Origin: Moniliophthora roreri
Taxonomy: Eukaryota > Basidiomycota > Agaricomycetes > Agaricales > Marasmiaceae
Length of the DNA: 64,000 bases
Reading direction: 5' to 3'
Assembly (NCBI GenBank): GCA_001466705.2
Contig: LATX02000186.1
Location: forward strand, 62,001-126,000
In this document: positions 12,644 through 22,492 of the stretch, piece after piece
Layout of the letters: each line of letters opens with the position of its first letter
Position numbering within the stretch: position 1 is the first letter of the stretch
Notes under the pieces: generated by a model
What the model saw: the letters and a program-made list of their open reading frames with translations, nothing else
Databases searched by the model: none
Told to the model about the DNA's origin: nothing
Made by a program: the position numbers and the translations under genes

Positions 12644-13556
12644 TCAAGCTGTATCCGGCCATTCTAGCAATTCACGAATAAATGTACTCGTATCTTTCGC
12701 CCGCATGAGTGCTTCCCCGACCAAGACGGCATGGACTCCCTGCTCTTTGTAGACCTTGACATCCTGAGGACCAGAAATGCCACTCAATGCACAGAGCACA
12801 ATATCCTTCTCCCGCACCATGTCTACTAGCCTGCTGGTCGTCCCCATATCCACCTGGAAATCGTGTAGATTCCGATTATTAACCCCGATGACTTTTGCCC
12901 CCAGTTCGATAGCTCGAGTCATTTCTGCCGCATTGTTCACTTCGACTAAAGGCTCCATTCCAAGAGAAATGGAATAAGCATACAACGAAGTGAGTCTTTC
13001 GTGTGATAGCATGGCTACAATGAGAAGCACCGTATCTGCTCCATGCAGCCGAGCTTCTGCTATTTGGTACCTAAACATGATATATCGGTAGATGGTAGTG
13101 AAGAAAAGGTGCTGCGACCCACTCGTCAAATATAAACTCCTTCCTCAGAATGGCCGGTCGACCTGGTAGCCCATCAACCGCTTGCCTAACCAGACGCATA
13201 TCCAGCAAAGATCCCTTGAACCATGTCGGCTCTGTCAGCACCGATATGACCGATGCACCAGATCGAGCGTAAGTTAACGCCTGTTGAGCCGGATTGATAT
13301 TCATCGCAATCTCCCCCTTGGACGGACTCGCACGTTTGATTTCTGCCATAAGAGAAAGCGATGGATTCGCTGACCCTGTCGATGGATTGACCCTGAGACG
13401 CTGAACAAGAGGGATCTGGGGAGGTGCAAGGTTCATCTCGACATATGTTTTCAGGTCTTCTGGACTTGTTCCTGGTGTCGATTTCGCGATCTCGACATCC
13501 TTCTGGCGTTGAGCATAGATTTTTTCGAGGATTGTAGGTGTTTTGGAAGTAGACAT
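12644..13556 (-). CDS. Stand-alone indole-3-glycerol-phosphate synthase
   Basis: Exons 13556-13123 and 13070-12644 join to 286 aa. The splice (donor GTGGGT) rejoins FIFDE to [13 protein letters not shown], the normal strand 5 context. The signature motifs are all present: [13 protein letters not shown] at residues 71-83 with the substrate-binding Glu and Lys, [54 protein letters not shown] and ALSGISG. The enzyme closes CdRP to indole-3-glycerol phosphate in tryptophan synthesis. In basidiomycetes this step is usually one domain of a trifunctional glutamine amidotransferase-IGPS-PRAI protein; here the model starts at MSTSK and stops right after the barrel, with no such domain on either side. 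It may be a paralogue feeding indole metabolism. An upstream ORF extension without a start-like context was not used. Confidence 0.9.
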
Positions 13557-13762
13557 GGTAGTTTTGGAGGAAAATTTACTGCCACCGAGAACATGATAGC
13601 GGTTCTTCGGCTTAAGGCTCGGAATTTGAAATTTGAAAGGTTCTCCCTTCGCTTCTACATAATGATGAACCACAGTGAACCAGTGAACCACCCAAGTACG
13701 CTGAGTCTTTACCTCGGATTTCCACGAAATGCTTGAGTTCAAGTTAAATAATGGGCTGAGGA
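13557..13762. promoter_or_regulatory. Divergent promoter between IGPS and aldo-keto reductase
   Basis: Only about 206 nt separate the start of the minus-strand IGPS from the plus-strand aldo-keto reductase, so both must share this 5' region. No specific binding site was recognised. Confidence 0.5.
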
Positions 13763-15026
13763 TGCCAGCGGTTGGCATTGGGTGAGTCGTGTTTTCGTCC
13801 AGGGCAAACTCATGCTTGAACTCGAGTTTTTGCAGATGCTGGATGGGACAGGCTGGCAATAGTGAACAAGTTGTTGATATGGTGAAGATGGCATTGAGAA
13901 TAGGGTATCGCCATATTGATACAGTGAGTCTGGAGGGTGTATGGCTAAAACCTTCTGTTCTGAGCACTGCTGGCATAGGCATTCAACTATGGTATGAAAT
14001 TCACTTTCTGGATCACGACCAGGGATTCGTACGTGTATCAGGGAACGAACTATCTGTCGGAAAAGCTATTCGAGATTCTGGAGTTCAAAGGAATGAAATA
14101 TTCCTTACAACGAAGCTCTCGTACGTTATCATTTCCGTCTTGGCGTTATTCAGCTCATATGATACGCAGGAGCGAGGACCACGGTCGAGTAGCTGAAGCC
14201 TTGGAGCGTAGCCTTGAAAACTTGGGTGTCGAATACGTGGACCTTTATTTAATGCACTGGCCGCAAGCGTTTTCGGAGAAAGGTAGGTTCTGTTCGCAAT
14301 GATTTGCACGAGCCAGGCTCAACGTCAAGATAGGTACTACTCTATCACCCGAAGAAAGCCCTACACTCGTCGAAACTTGGAAGATGATGGAGAAACTCTT
14401 GGATTCTGGTGCATATTCTACCTTTGAACCAAACATTTTCTCATCAGAATTTAGGAAAAGTAAAGAGTATCGGCGTATCTAATTTTAGTATCAAGACGTT
14501 GTCAACTCTCCTCGCACACGCTCAAATCATTCCTGCTACAAACCAAGTCGAAATGCATCCCTGCCTCCCGCAACATTCGTTACTAGAGTTCTGCAAGAAG
14601 CACGACATCCTTCTGACGGCGTACTCACCTGTGGGCAAACATAAATTTGCCTCTGATCCAGACATTTCTGCGATCGCAGAAAGAATGGGAGTGTCGGTTG
14701 CGCAGGCGCTTTTGAGCTGGGGTGTCCAGAGAGGAACTGCTGTTATTCCCAAGACAGTACAGGAAGAGCGGTTGAAGGAGAACATTCAGGTGCGTAACAA
14801 GGTTTTTCTGCTTTGGTTCGCTGAGACGTCGTTTCTTTAGCTGCTCTCTCTTAGTACCAGCGATATGGAGATCTTAAATAATCTCTATAGAAAGCCTGGT
14901 ATGCACCGAAGCATTTGTGGATTCCATTCTCCCGAACTGGGTGGATCGTGCTTCGGCTGGACATATGACATGCTGGGATGGGATATGAATATTGGAGGTA
15001 TAATGTGCAGTGCAGAGAGTTTCTGA
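13763..15026 (+). CDS. Aldo-keto reductase
   Basis: Exons 13763-13782, 13836-13923, 13979-13991, 14042-14120, 14170-14282, 14334-14408, 14455-14789 and 14841-15026 join to 302 aa. The (beta/alpha)8 aldo-keto reductase motifs are clear: GYRHIDTAFNYGNE (Asp and catalytic Tyr), LTTKLS (Lys), DLYLMHWP (His), KVKSIGVSNFS, NQVEMHPCLPQ, LLTAYSPVG, GTAVIPKT and the C-terminal FHSPELGGSCFGWTY. It should reduce aldehydes or ketones with NADPH in the cytosol. Exon 3 is only 13 nt (codes AFNY plus one base). The start is uncertain: just upstream 'MLEF' and 'KLNNGLR' look like the family's usual first strand but lie in different frames, separated by one extra base near 13738-13741, so the annotated protein lacks strand 1. 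Confidence 0.85.
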
Positions 15027-15933
15027 ATTTTGGGCATCGTAGGATCACAATCACAATAGTATAGGAATTATTTACCAACCAAATGTGCGATCTTAACGCA
15101 ATCGGGCAGATCGGGACACACCCATAATATCAGCGTGAAGCGATCACATTATACTCTCCTCCGCTTAAATGTAGTAAGTCTCCTTCTCCAAGCCGTCTAC
15201 CGTTCTAGTAAATGTCAGAAGGAAGCTTGGACTTTGGCATCGAGAACGATGCTTGAGCTCCCAAAGGCCCTTGAATGATACCTATCTAATATCACTTAGT
15301 ACTCGAGGGGTATTCTGAAATGTTCTCCTGATCTAGGCGAATCTTACCACATTTCAAATCTTGACGAGGAATCCATCGAGTCTAAGTTTATATATCAAGA
15401 TATCCAGTCATCTCTTGATAGACTGAGTAACCCAACTTTGCCGTTCATGCGACTCGGACCGGATCCGCACTGGTGTTCAGTGTAGATCTTACTGTTTAGC
15501 CATCTGTGGTCCGGACGCTCCCAACTGTCTGGCGGTCACTGGGAGATAAAGGCGAGTGTTTATGTAGAAAAAAGGACAGAACGACGGGAAAGTAGAGGCA
15601 CCTTGAATCACTATCATTTTCAGTCCCCGTCACCAATCCCGTACAGACAATCCTATGGTAAGTCCTTACGCTCATCGCTTTCCGAGACTGTTTGAACTTT
15701 GCATTTCGAAGTCCAATGTAGGGGCTCGTGATTCGGCGGTGGTAGTTGACCAGGAAGAAATGTTATGACTGATGCGGCTAACCCACGCATCCAGGACGCC
15801 TGTTGGGGACTACTGTACTAAGTGGCGAGTAACCGCTCGAGAAATTTAAGCAATTGAATATTGAACATATACAATGACAGTATATACTAGGCAAGTTGAG
15901 AACGAATCCCTGCCTACACATAGGTTTTTGAGT
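15027..15933. other. Intergenic between convergent genes
   Basis: About 900 nt between the 3' ends of the aldo-keto reductase and GH106-like copy C. No ORF with family resemblance, RNA gene or repeat was seen. Confidence 0.55.
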
Positions 15934-18900
15934 TTACAGATTTATGGTTACACGACCGTACGGAATAAGGCGTACGGGTGCAATCAACCCGTAATGTTGC
16001 CTTTCAGGAGGTCTGCCGACAGTATCAATTCGTAATTGACCCAGTGACATAACCTCGGGTACCTATTAAACGACAATGAGCGACAGGGTACAAACGAAAA
16101 CGAAAGCAAGAGACGACTTACAGAGTTGACAACGTTCAGTAACGTGCTCGCTGCGTCTACACGCAAAAGGTTGCTTCCTTCCTGAACCAACTCCGAAATA
16201 TCCACCTCCGGATGTGTCGGATCGGCGGTTGAGAGCTCAACGCCGTTCAGCCAAGCCTTGATAGTGTGGACGACACTGCCCAGGTCCAATCGAATCCCAA
16301 CATTGCTGTCCGTTGCATGATTCCATTCGAAAGTAGTAACATACGTGCCCACACCTGATGTATTCTCATGCCCCTCGAGTTCGTCCCAGGGTACAAGTCC
16401 TTGGGTGAGGTTGATTGCAGGCCCAGGCACCAGAACGGACGGAATCTGACTAAGATCCTCAGGAGGGGTCCATTTCGTGATGTTCAATTGCCAGCCAGTC
16501 AGTTCGCGAATGGTTTCGCCCTCAAGCGAAAACTCGACCGTTTGAATGTCTCCATTGGATAGTATAACCTCCTTGCTTCCCTCTGTCGTGGAACGCAATT
16601 CGAATGAGCCAGACGTAGAGCTACCCGCAAAGACACCCAGATCTGCATTTGTGACGTGCACACTGGGAGATGGAATTCCTTCGAACTCCGTTTCTGAAGT
16701 GATGGTGATCAAAGCAGTTTCACCCGCGGCCAGAGAGAATTCGGGGATAGATATCGTGTCATTGGACGTATTGTTCCAGATGAATATGGGATTGACTGTG
16801 CCGCTCCAGGCATCCAAAATGAACGGCGTGCCTTCAAACCCTATCGTCAGGGTAAGCGTTCCATTGATAGGTTCATCGTCCTGATTGTAAAGGAAGAAGT
16901 AGCTGGTGCTGCGGGAATCCGAAGCTTCGTCACGTCTAATGGTCCATAATGTCGAAGTAGGCGGATCGATGCTTGTCGCGGGTACAACACCCAAGGACCC
17001 GAGTGCACCGGGTACAGCTTCCTCGTCGTCAACAACTTTCACTGTCGGCAGAGCCGTCAGCTGCTCCATAAGAGCTTGCACTTGACTGTTCTGGGTTCCG
17101 TCCGCATCAAAGCCAGGTATACTGTCTGGAACTCCACCCGCGATGACTATGGGAAGCCCATCATTCGCAAAATCTATGAGAGACTGGGCACCGTCGATGG
17201 TGATGTTCTGGATTCGGCTAAGTATGAAAGCCTTGTACGCTGGTCCGCCTAGTGCCAGTCGCCTCTCCGATACAAAGACTCCGGGAAGCTTGAAGTTTTC
17301 AGGGCTGACATACTCGTAGGTATATCCGGCGGAGATTAGCGATGAGCTAGGGAATGGAGACGGTGAATTTCTCGTGAAATCGTATCCCTTCCGATACAGC
17401 GCGACATCCACTTTGGGAGTACCTGACTGAAGGATATATTGGTTCCGAGCCAGGTAGTTGAGATAGCCCTCATAGTGATTCCAAGCAGGCATCTTAGAGG
17501 AACGATGATGAGCGACGTAATTGGGAACAAGCCGAAAACGTACCTTGGGTCCGTGCATGTCGGCAAATCGGTAGCTAATGACAGATATGGACTCAGATGA
17601 GGAAGTTGAAATGGCATGGTACTGTCCCACTTACGCAAAAGTACAAATACCGGGCCAAGTTGTATTAGGGTATGGGCCACTATACGGATACCCATGAAGC
17701 ATGAGAAGGTTGACCTAGTTCGACGTCATGAGACTAGCCACTGCCAGCAGTGATAGAACAGGACTGACATGACCAGCAAACTGAGCCTTGCTGTCTGCTA
17801 GCAACTCGCTCATGGGTAGCGACACAGCAAAATTGGGTCGTGCTGCGGTTTCGCTGGAGAAAATCGAACGATTACCCAGGTGAACGCCGCCGGAAAGTTG
17901 ACGAGCCTCATCTATGAGGGGGAGCGCTAATGACTCGATCTCTGGTACGTCTGGAATAGCTGCGCTGGCCGCAACGTCGATTTGGAAGTCGTATGCGGGT
18001 TGATTGGAGAATAAGAGCCCGATTGAATGGGACCATTCGTTGAACGCGGTCATGTAGTCGATGTAAAGCGAAGACTGCACTATAGGTCAGCATGCTGCAC
18101 ACCAAGCATTTCTATTGAGACTTACCAAAGTATCTCTATAATCCTCTGCGAAAGCGTACGAATTGAAAGATGACCCGTAATCAAACGTTTGATTCACATT
18201 GAGTCCAGAAGAAAAGCTAGCGTCTGAAGAGAAGAACATTGGCATCAAGTTAAATCAAAATGGGACGTGTCACATACGGGCTGGTAGCAGAGCGTGCAGA
18301 ATCGGAAGCACGCGCCCAACACTATAATTATGCCTCTCTTCAAAACGCTGCGCGAAGGAATCCGTCCACCACACCTGTGCTTGGAATTCCATACTATCCT
18401 CCCACATGTATCTACCCACACCGGGTTCAGCAAGCATCTCACCAATATCAGACTGTGACAAGATATTGTTTTGAATGAAGCTTGACGACACGTTCACCCC
18501 TTTGGCAGAGAAGTGGTCCACGACAAAAGAGCCCCAGGAGCCCGGCTTGTCGTCTTGCGGCCCATTGAAACCTCCACGAGCTTCCGGAAATCCATTTCGA
18601 CGATAGTAAAATGCCAGAACAACGTTCGTACCATTTCCAGACGGTACCCACGAAAGAGTACCCGTTTCTCCGGTTCTCTGCACTGCGTCAGTGAGGTCAA
18701 CAACAGTGTTGAAATCTAGAGAAACTCGGGGCGCCGACGTATTTGCACCATCCGCTAGCTGAGCACCGATAACTCCCACGAAGAACTTCTGAGTGGTATT
18801 GGCACTACGAATAACACCATCGTTGGCAACGTATGGAAGAACGACAGGTGCCGGCAGCTGACCATCGAACGATTCCCCAGGTTGTAGGAAATGTGAACCG

Positions 18901-19383
18901 AATACCAACTCGGTAAGCATTCCCTCCTTGTCAACATCGTCTGGCTCGACCGGTACACCGGCGCCCTGATTTGGTCCCAAAGTGAAGTCGATGGTGAGGT
19001 TGTGTTCCTTTGCAGCTTGAATGAGTGTTGCGGTCACTTTGACAAAGTTATCCGAGCCAAATGCAACATCGGTGGGATCAATAATAACTTCGCCGGTATC
19101 GCTCTGGAGGCCTCCGTATGACTGATAACTAGAGAAACGCATGTGAGCTTCGTGAAGTAGAGGGTGGGTCGGTTACGTACCTGAGTAGTTCAAAACCAGA
19201 CGATCCAACCTTTGCCATCTCTGCTACATCTGAACGAAGAACGTCAAGGTCGGCCGATGAATCCTCTATCCAGTAGCGCCATTTGACACCAGTTTTTGGA
19301 TTGGCGAATGTGCCTCTGGAGTTCTGAGCAAATGTCCAGCCTGGCAAGAGTAAAAGAGGCAGACACTTTAGCAAAGCGGTCAT
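15934..19383 (-). CDS. GH106-like secreted glycoside hydrolase, copy C
   Basis: Exons 19383-19181, 19128-18278, 18223-18126, 18074-17769, 17714-17635, 17574-17544, 17492-16122 and 16062-15934 join to 1022 aa, with no stop. The start at 19383 gives a signal peptide (MTALLKCLPLLLLPGWTFAQ); an in-frame ATG 57 nt upstream would bury it. The order of motifs equals copy B: KTGVKWRYWIEDSSADL, FTLGPNQGAGVPVEPDD, MWEDSMEFQAQVWW, LHGYPYSG, ADMHGPK, YLARNQYILQSG, and the C-terminal galactose-binding-like region ending RLIPYGRVTINL. Numerous N-glycosylation sequons fit secretion. It carries a private intron inside the conserved MHGP motif (17543-17493) and a fourth intron 12 nt away from that of copy B. 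Likely role, if GH106: alpha-L-rhamnosidase acting on plant rhamnose. Confidence 0.85.
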
Positions 19384-21325
19384 GATTATGGATCCTGAGC
19401 AGTAGCGAACGTTTAATTTATAGGTGGAGTGCATGTTCATGACGTCGGAAGCGGACTATCCTTCCATCGATTGGGATGTCAGGTGTGCATGAATTCCACT
19501 TCGCATACTCACGACCGAGTCCATATGATCATAATGTCGCTAGAAGAGCGCGGACCGTAGACATGAGATGTCGTATAACCAAGTTCATGACGATGATTAC
19601 ATACCTAGAGGCTAGAGCACTTCACACTCCTCCGAGTTCCCATCAACTAGGAAGTTGGAAAGGAAAGAGAGAAGAAAAAAAAACAAAAAAGCGATCTGGA
19701 TCACCCTTCATGTCACCTCGAAGGTCGCCCCGGATATTCAAGGATATTGAACACTTCCGCAACTTGAAATCAGGTCATGCGAGAAGCTGGCGTCAGGTCT
19801 GTGGGATTGATTGAGAAATTCAGAACTCGTTTGCCTGCCGGTCATCGTGAGAGGTATATGGGTTCATGATGATACAAGTGGTTCTCGATTAAACAAGAAT
19901 GCGAGGGGGATGCGATATATGATGATGGCTGGAAACATTGAGCAGAAGACATGAAGGTAGGAGAATGAACCGAGTTTGTATGCGCCAGCAAGCTCCGGCA
20001 GTTACCGGAAAAGGTTTGAGGACTCCCACAAGACCTTGGTCACCAGACTCCGTTGAGTCCTTTCACTCGGATAATGCCGACCTCATAGCAAGAGTCGAAC
20101 GATATGGAATGCGGGATTTCCCCGAGCCTTTGGAATGATACGGCACTCTTTCTGATAGATGCGATTTCATTTATCCTTCTAAAGTCTATTCATACAGTGA
20201 CACTCGATGCTCGCCTGCGGTCTCTCTAGGTGCACCTTTATACAGAACTTGGAATGCAAGTCTTGCCAACGCCACGGTCGCCGACCGAGCACACAAATAG
20301 GTCGATACTACACTTACATCCGGGAAGGGATGGTTCGACGTTCACAAGTAGGTTCCTGTTTTCACACATAGACCGTTGCTACAAAGGCGCTTCTCATGAC
20401 TTTTCCTCTGATGAGACTTTTTTGTCTTCGCCGTACCATGTGGCTCCCGAGCTCCTTAACATGCACCGAGAGCCGTCCCTTCTCAAAGCTTCGTGTTCGG
20501 CTCCCTAACAGGCTTATTTACGCCTTCACCGAGCAAGTCGTACGCGAGCGGCTATAATGCTAACGCCTGTGAATAAGGTCGTACCCGCCGAATCAAGCGT
20601 TCTCTGGAAATTTTCTCGGTTCGTACGATATTTGCCCGGGTAATTCTTTAGCATATCAAGGCCGTTCGACTTCCCTTCCATCCTGGGCTCTCGTCAACAT
20701 CCCTGTTGGTATTTTCAAGACTTTCGGCAGCGTGATCGTAATATTCTAGTTATCCCCAGAGAATTAATTGATGCTGTCTGTATACATGAAGGGCTCGACT
20801 CCGCGAGGTACTCTCCGCGGCTTACTAGTTCTCCCCGAGTTTTCCGTCGATCAAGTACCTCTGAGGTGGGGCCTGCATCATCTCCACAATATTCTGTTAT
20901 AGCTGAATTTCATTTACCCACAATTATGGATCACTCCAGGTCAAGCGCCACATGAGCATAAGCTAGAGCCTATATGCTCGACGTTCTCCACCTCCCCGGC
21001 CTTCACCAAGGAACAACGACCGCTTGTGAGCATTTACGTTAATATCCATGTTCATCGGTGATTACAAGCTCATTGAAGGTTTACCCTTCAATGCGTTATT
21101 TGACAATTCCAACCACCGCGACAGGGTTAACAAGCTCAAGTTACGTTTTATAGGTCGATCGACATGTCGCATTGTGTAGAGTCCGAGTCGGAGCACACAG
21201 CGGAACCACGAAGTCGACGGACAACATAAACCATAAACTTTAAGCAAGGTGACTTTAAAACCTTGGAGTTTTGAAGGTGATTGAGAGCGGTTGCTTACTT
21301 TCTCCTTCTCCCTCTCTCGCCCCTC
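19384..21325. other. Gene-poor region, nothing recognised
   Basis: About 1.9 kb with only short ORFs (up to 112 aa) lacking splice-supported continuation or family motifs. It contains the promoter of copy C at its left edge. No repeat or RNA gene was recognised. Confidence 0.5.
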
Positions 21326-21929
21326 ATGGCTATCCAAACGACTATCGACAACACGTATGCGCTGATTCGTCATATCACTGTATTTGCTTACGGTTTTAAT
21401 AGGCTTGGGGTCCTCTATCTTTCAGTCGTCACAGGCTCTGCGTGAGTAGTCCCTCACAACTCTCTCACCGTAGCTCACAAGTAAGGACACTGCTGAAGCC
21501 TTTACGGTGGTACGTACTTTCCATTACCCTTCGAATGACTTTCCTTCGATTCATCGTAATGTATCCAGTGGGATGTCTTCAAATATGGTTCTACTTTCGC
21601 AGATTTGGTTCGCGAGACGCCTGGCCGATTAAATTTGCTGTAAGTCCCGACTTCAATCAGACTGTCAACGCCTCGAGTTGACAGATTCCGCTCAGGTGTG
21701 GACGGTCCTTGTGTGTGATACGGCACAGATGGCCCTAACAACAGGTACTCAAAATTCCCAATTACTTCGGAATTATGCTGAGATTTGTTTACCAAAGTCG
21801 CGGTATACAGATACTGTGTTACCAGTATGTTCATCAGCAAAATGGACACCTAAATATAATAAATTATAATGTATTTTGCTGATTTTAGTCCATTGTAATA
21901 GATTAAAATCAAGCAATGCTATTACAATA

Positions 21930-22095
21930 CATTAAAATGCATTAAAATGAGACTGGTGTTATTATAATCCATTAAAATACAATAAAATGGGATGGTATTA
22001 TTATAGTACATTAAAATGCAATAAAATGGGATGGTATTATTATAGTGTATTAAAATGCAATAAAATGAGACAGAGTTATTATAATGTAGTAAAAT
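21930..22095. repeat. 39-nt tandem repeat, about four copies
   Basis: Units of 39 nt built around GGGATGGTATTATTATAGTA and CATTAAAATGCAATAAAAT follow each other with a few substitutions. On the minus strand the 39-nt period gives a repeating 13-residue reading frame (ILMYYNNTIPFYC), which is a by-product rather than a gene. It lies inside the TIR element. Confidence 0.8.
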
Positions 22096-22273
22096 AGATT
22101 GTAACAGAGGCAATCAAAACAGTGCATTTTTATGCCTTCCAGAGGACAGGGAGAGGACTCTATAAAGTGAAGGGAAGCTTTTGGTTGGGGATTTGATTAA
22201 TAGAAACAGCAAGGGGGTGGAGATAGGTCTTTTGAGTAAGAGGATATATTGCACTATGTGTGCTGATAAGCAT

Positions 22274-22372
22274 ATGGCAGTGTGGTACAGTGGTCTTAAG
22301 TGCCCGGCGGCTGTCAAGGTTGCTGACTAATCAACCTTGTGGTCAAGGGTTCGACTCATGGGGGTTGCAACA
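22274..22372 (+). other. tRNA-Ser-like sequence (SINE-type body)
   Basis: TGGTACAGTGGTCTTAAG resembles an internal A box, and GGTTCGACTC at 22348-22357 is a near-perfect B box. Between them GGTTG-CTGACTAAT-CAACC forms an anticodon-arm-like hairpin similar to tRNA-Ser(GCU). The acceptor ends do not pair well and the anticodon loop is 9 nt, so it is not a working tRNA gene. It is better read as a tRNA-derived SINE or tRNA relic carried in the TIR element. Confidence 0.55.
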
Positions 22373-22417
22373 AATAAATATTATTTCTTTTTGTCCCCAA
22401 CCCCCAGGTGGGGCCGA

Positions 22418-22492
22418 TGCATTATAATGGCTGAAATACATTATAATAGCCAAAATACATTATAATAGCCAGAATACATTATAACCATTTTG
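22418..22492. repeat. 19-nt tandem repeat, about four copies
   Basis: The unit is close to ATACATTATAATAGCCAAA. It sits in the right arm of the TIR element, and its complement (ATTATAATGTATTTTGGCC) reappears near 22556-22576, adding fold-back potential. Confidence 0.7.

Noticed and set aside
13071..13982. 303-aa form of IGPS starting at 13982
   Set aside because: The added 142 N-terminal residues overlap the divergent aldo-keto reductase and match no domain; MSTSK at 13556 is the normal start.
21922..22113. Minus-strand ORF of repeating ILMYYNNTIPFYC units
   Set aside because: It is simply the translation of a 39-nt tandem repeat inside the TIR element.
22274..22372. Functional tRNA-Ser gene
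   Set aside because: Acceptor stem does not pair and the anticodon loop is too long; better a tRNA-derived relic.
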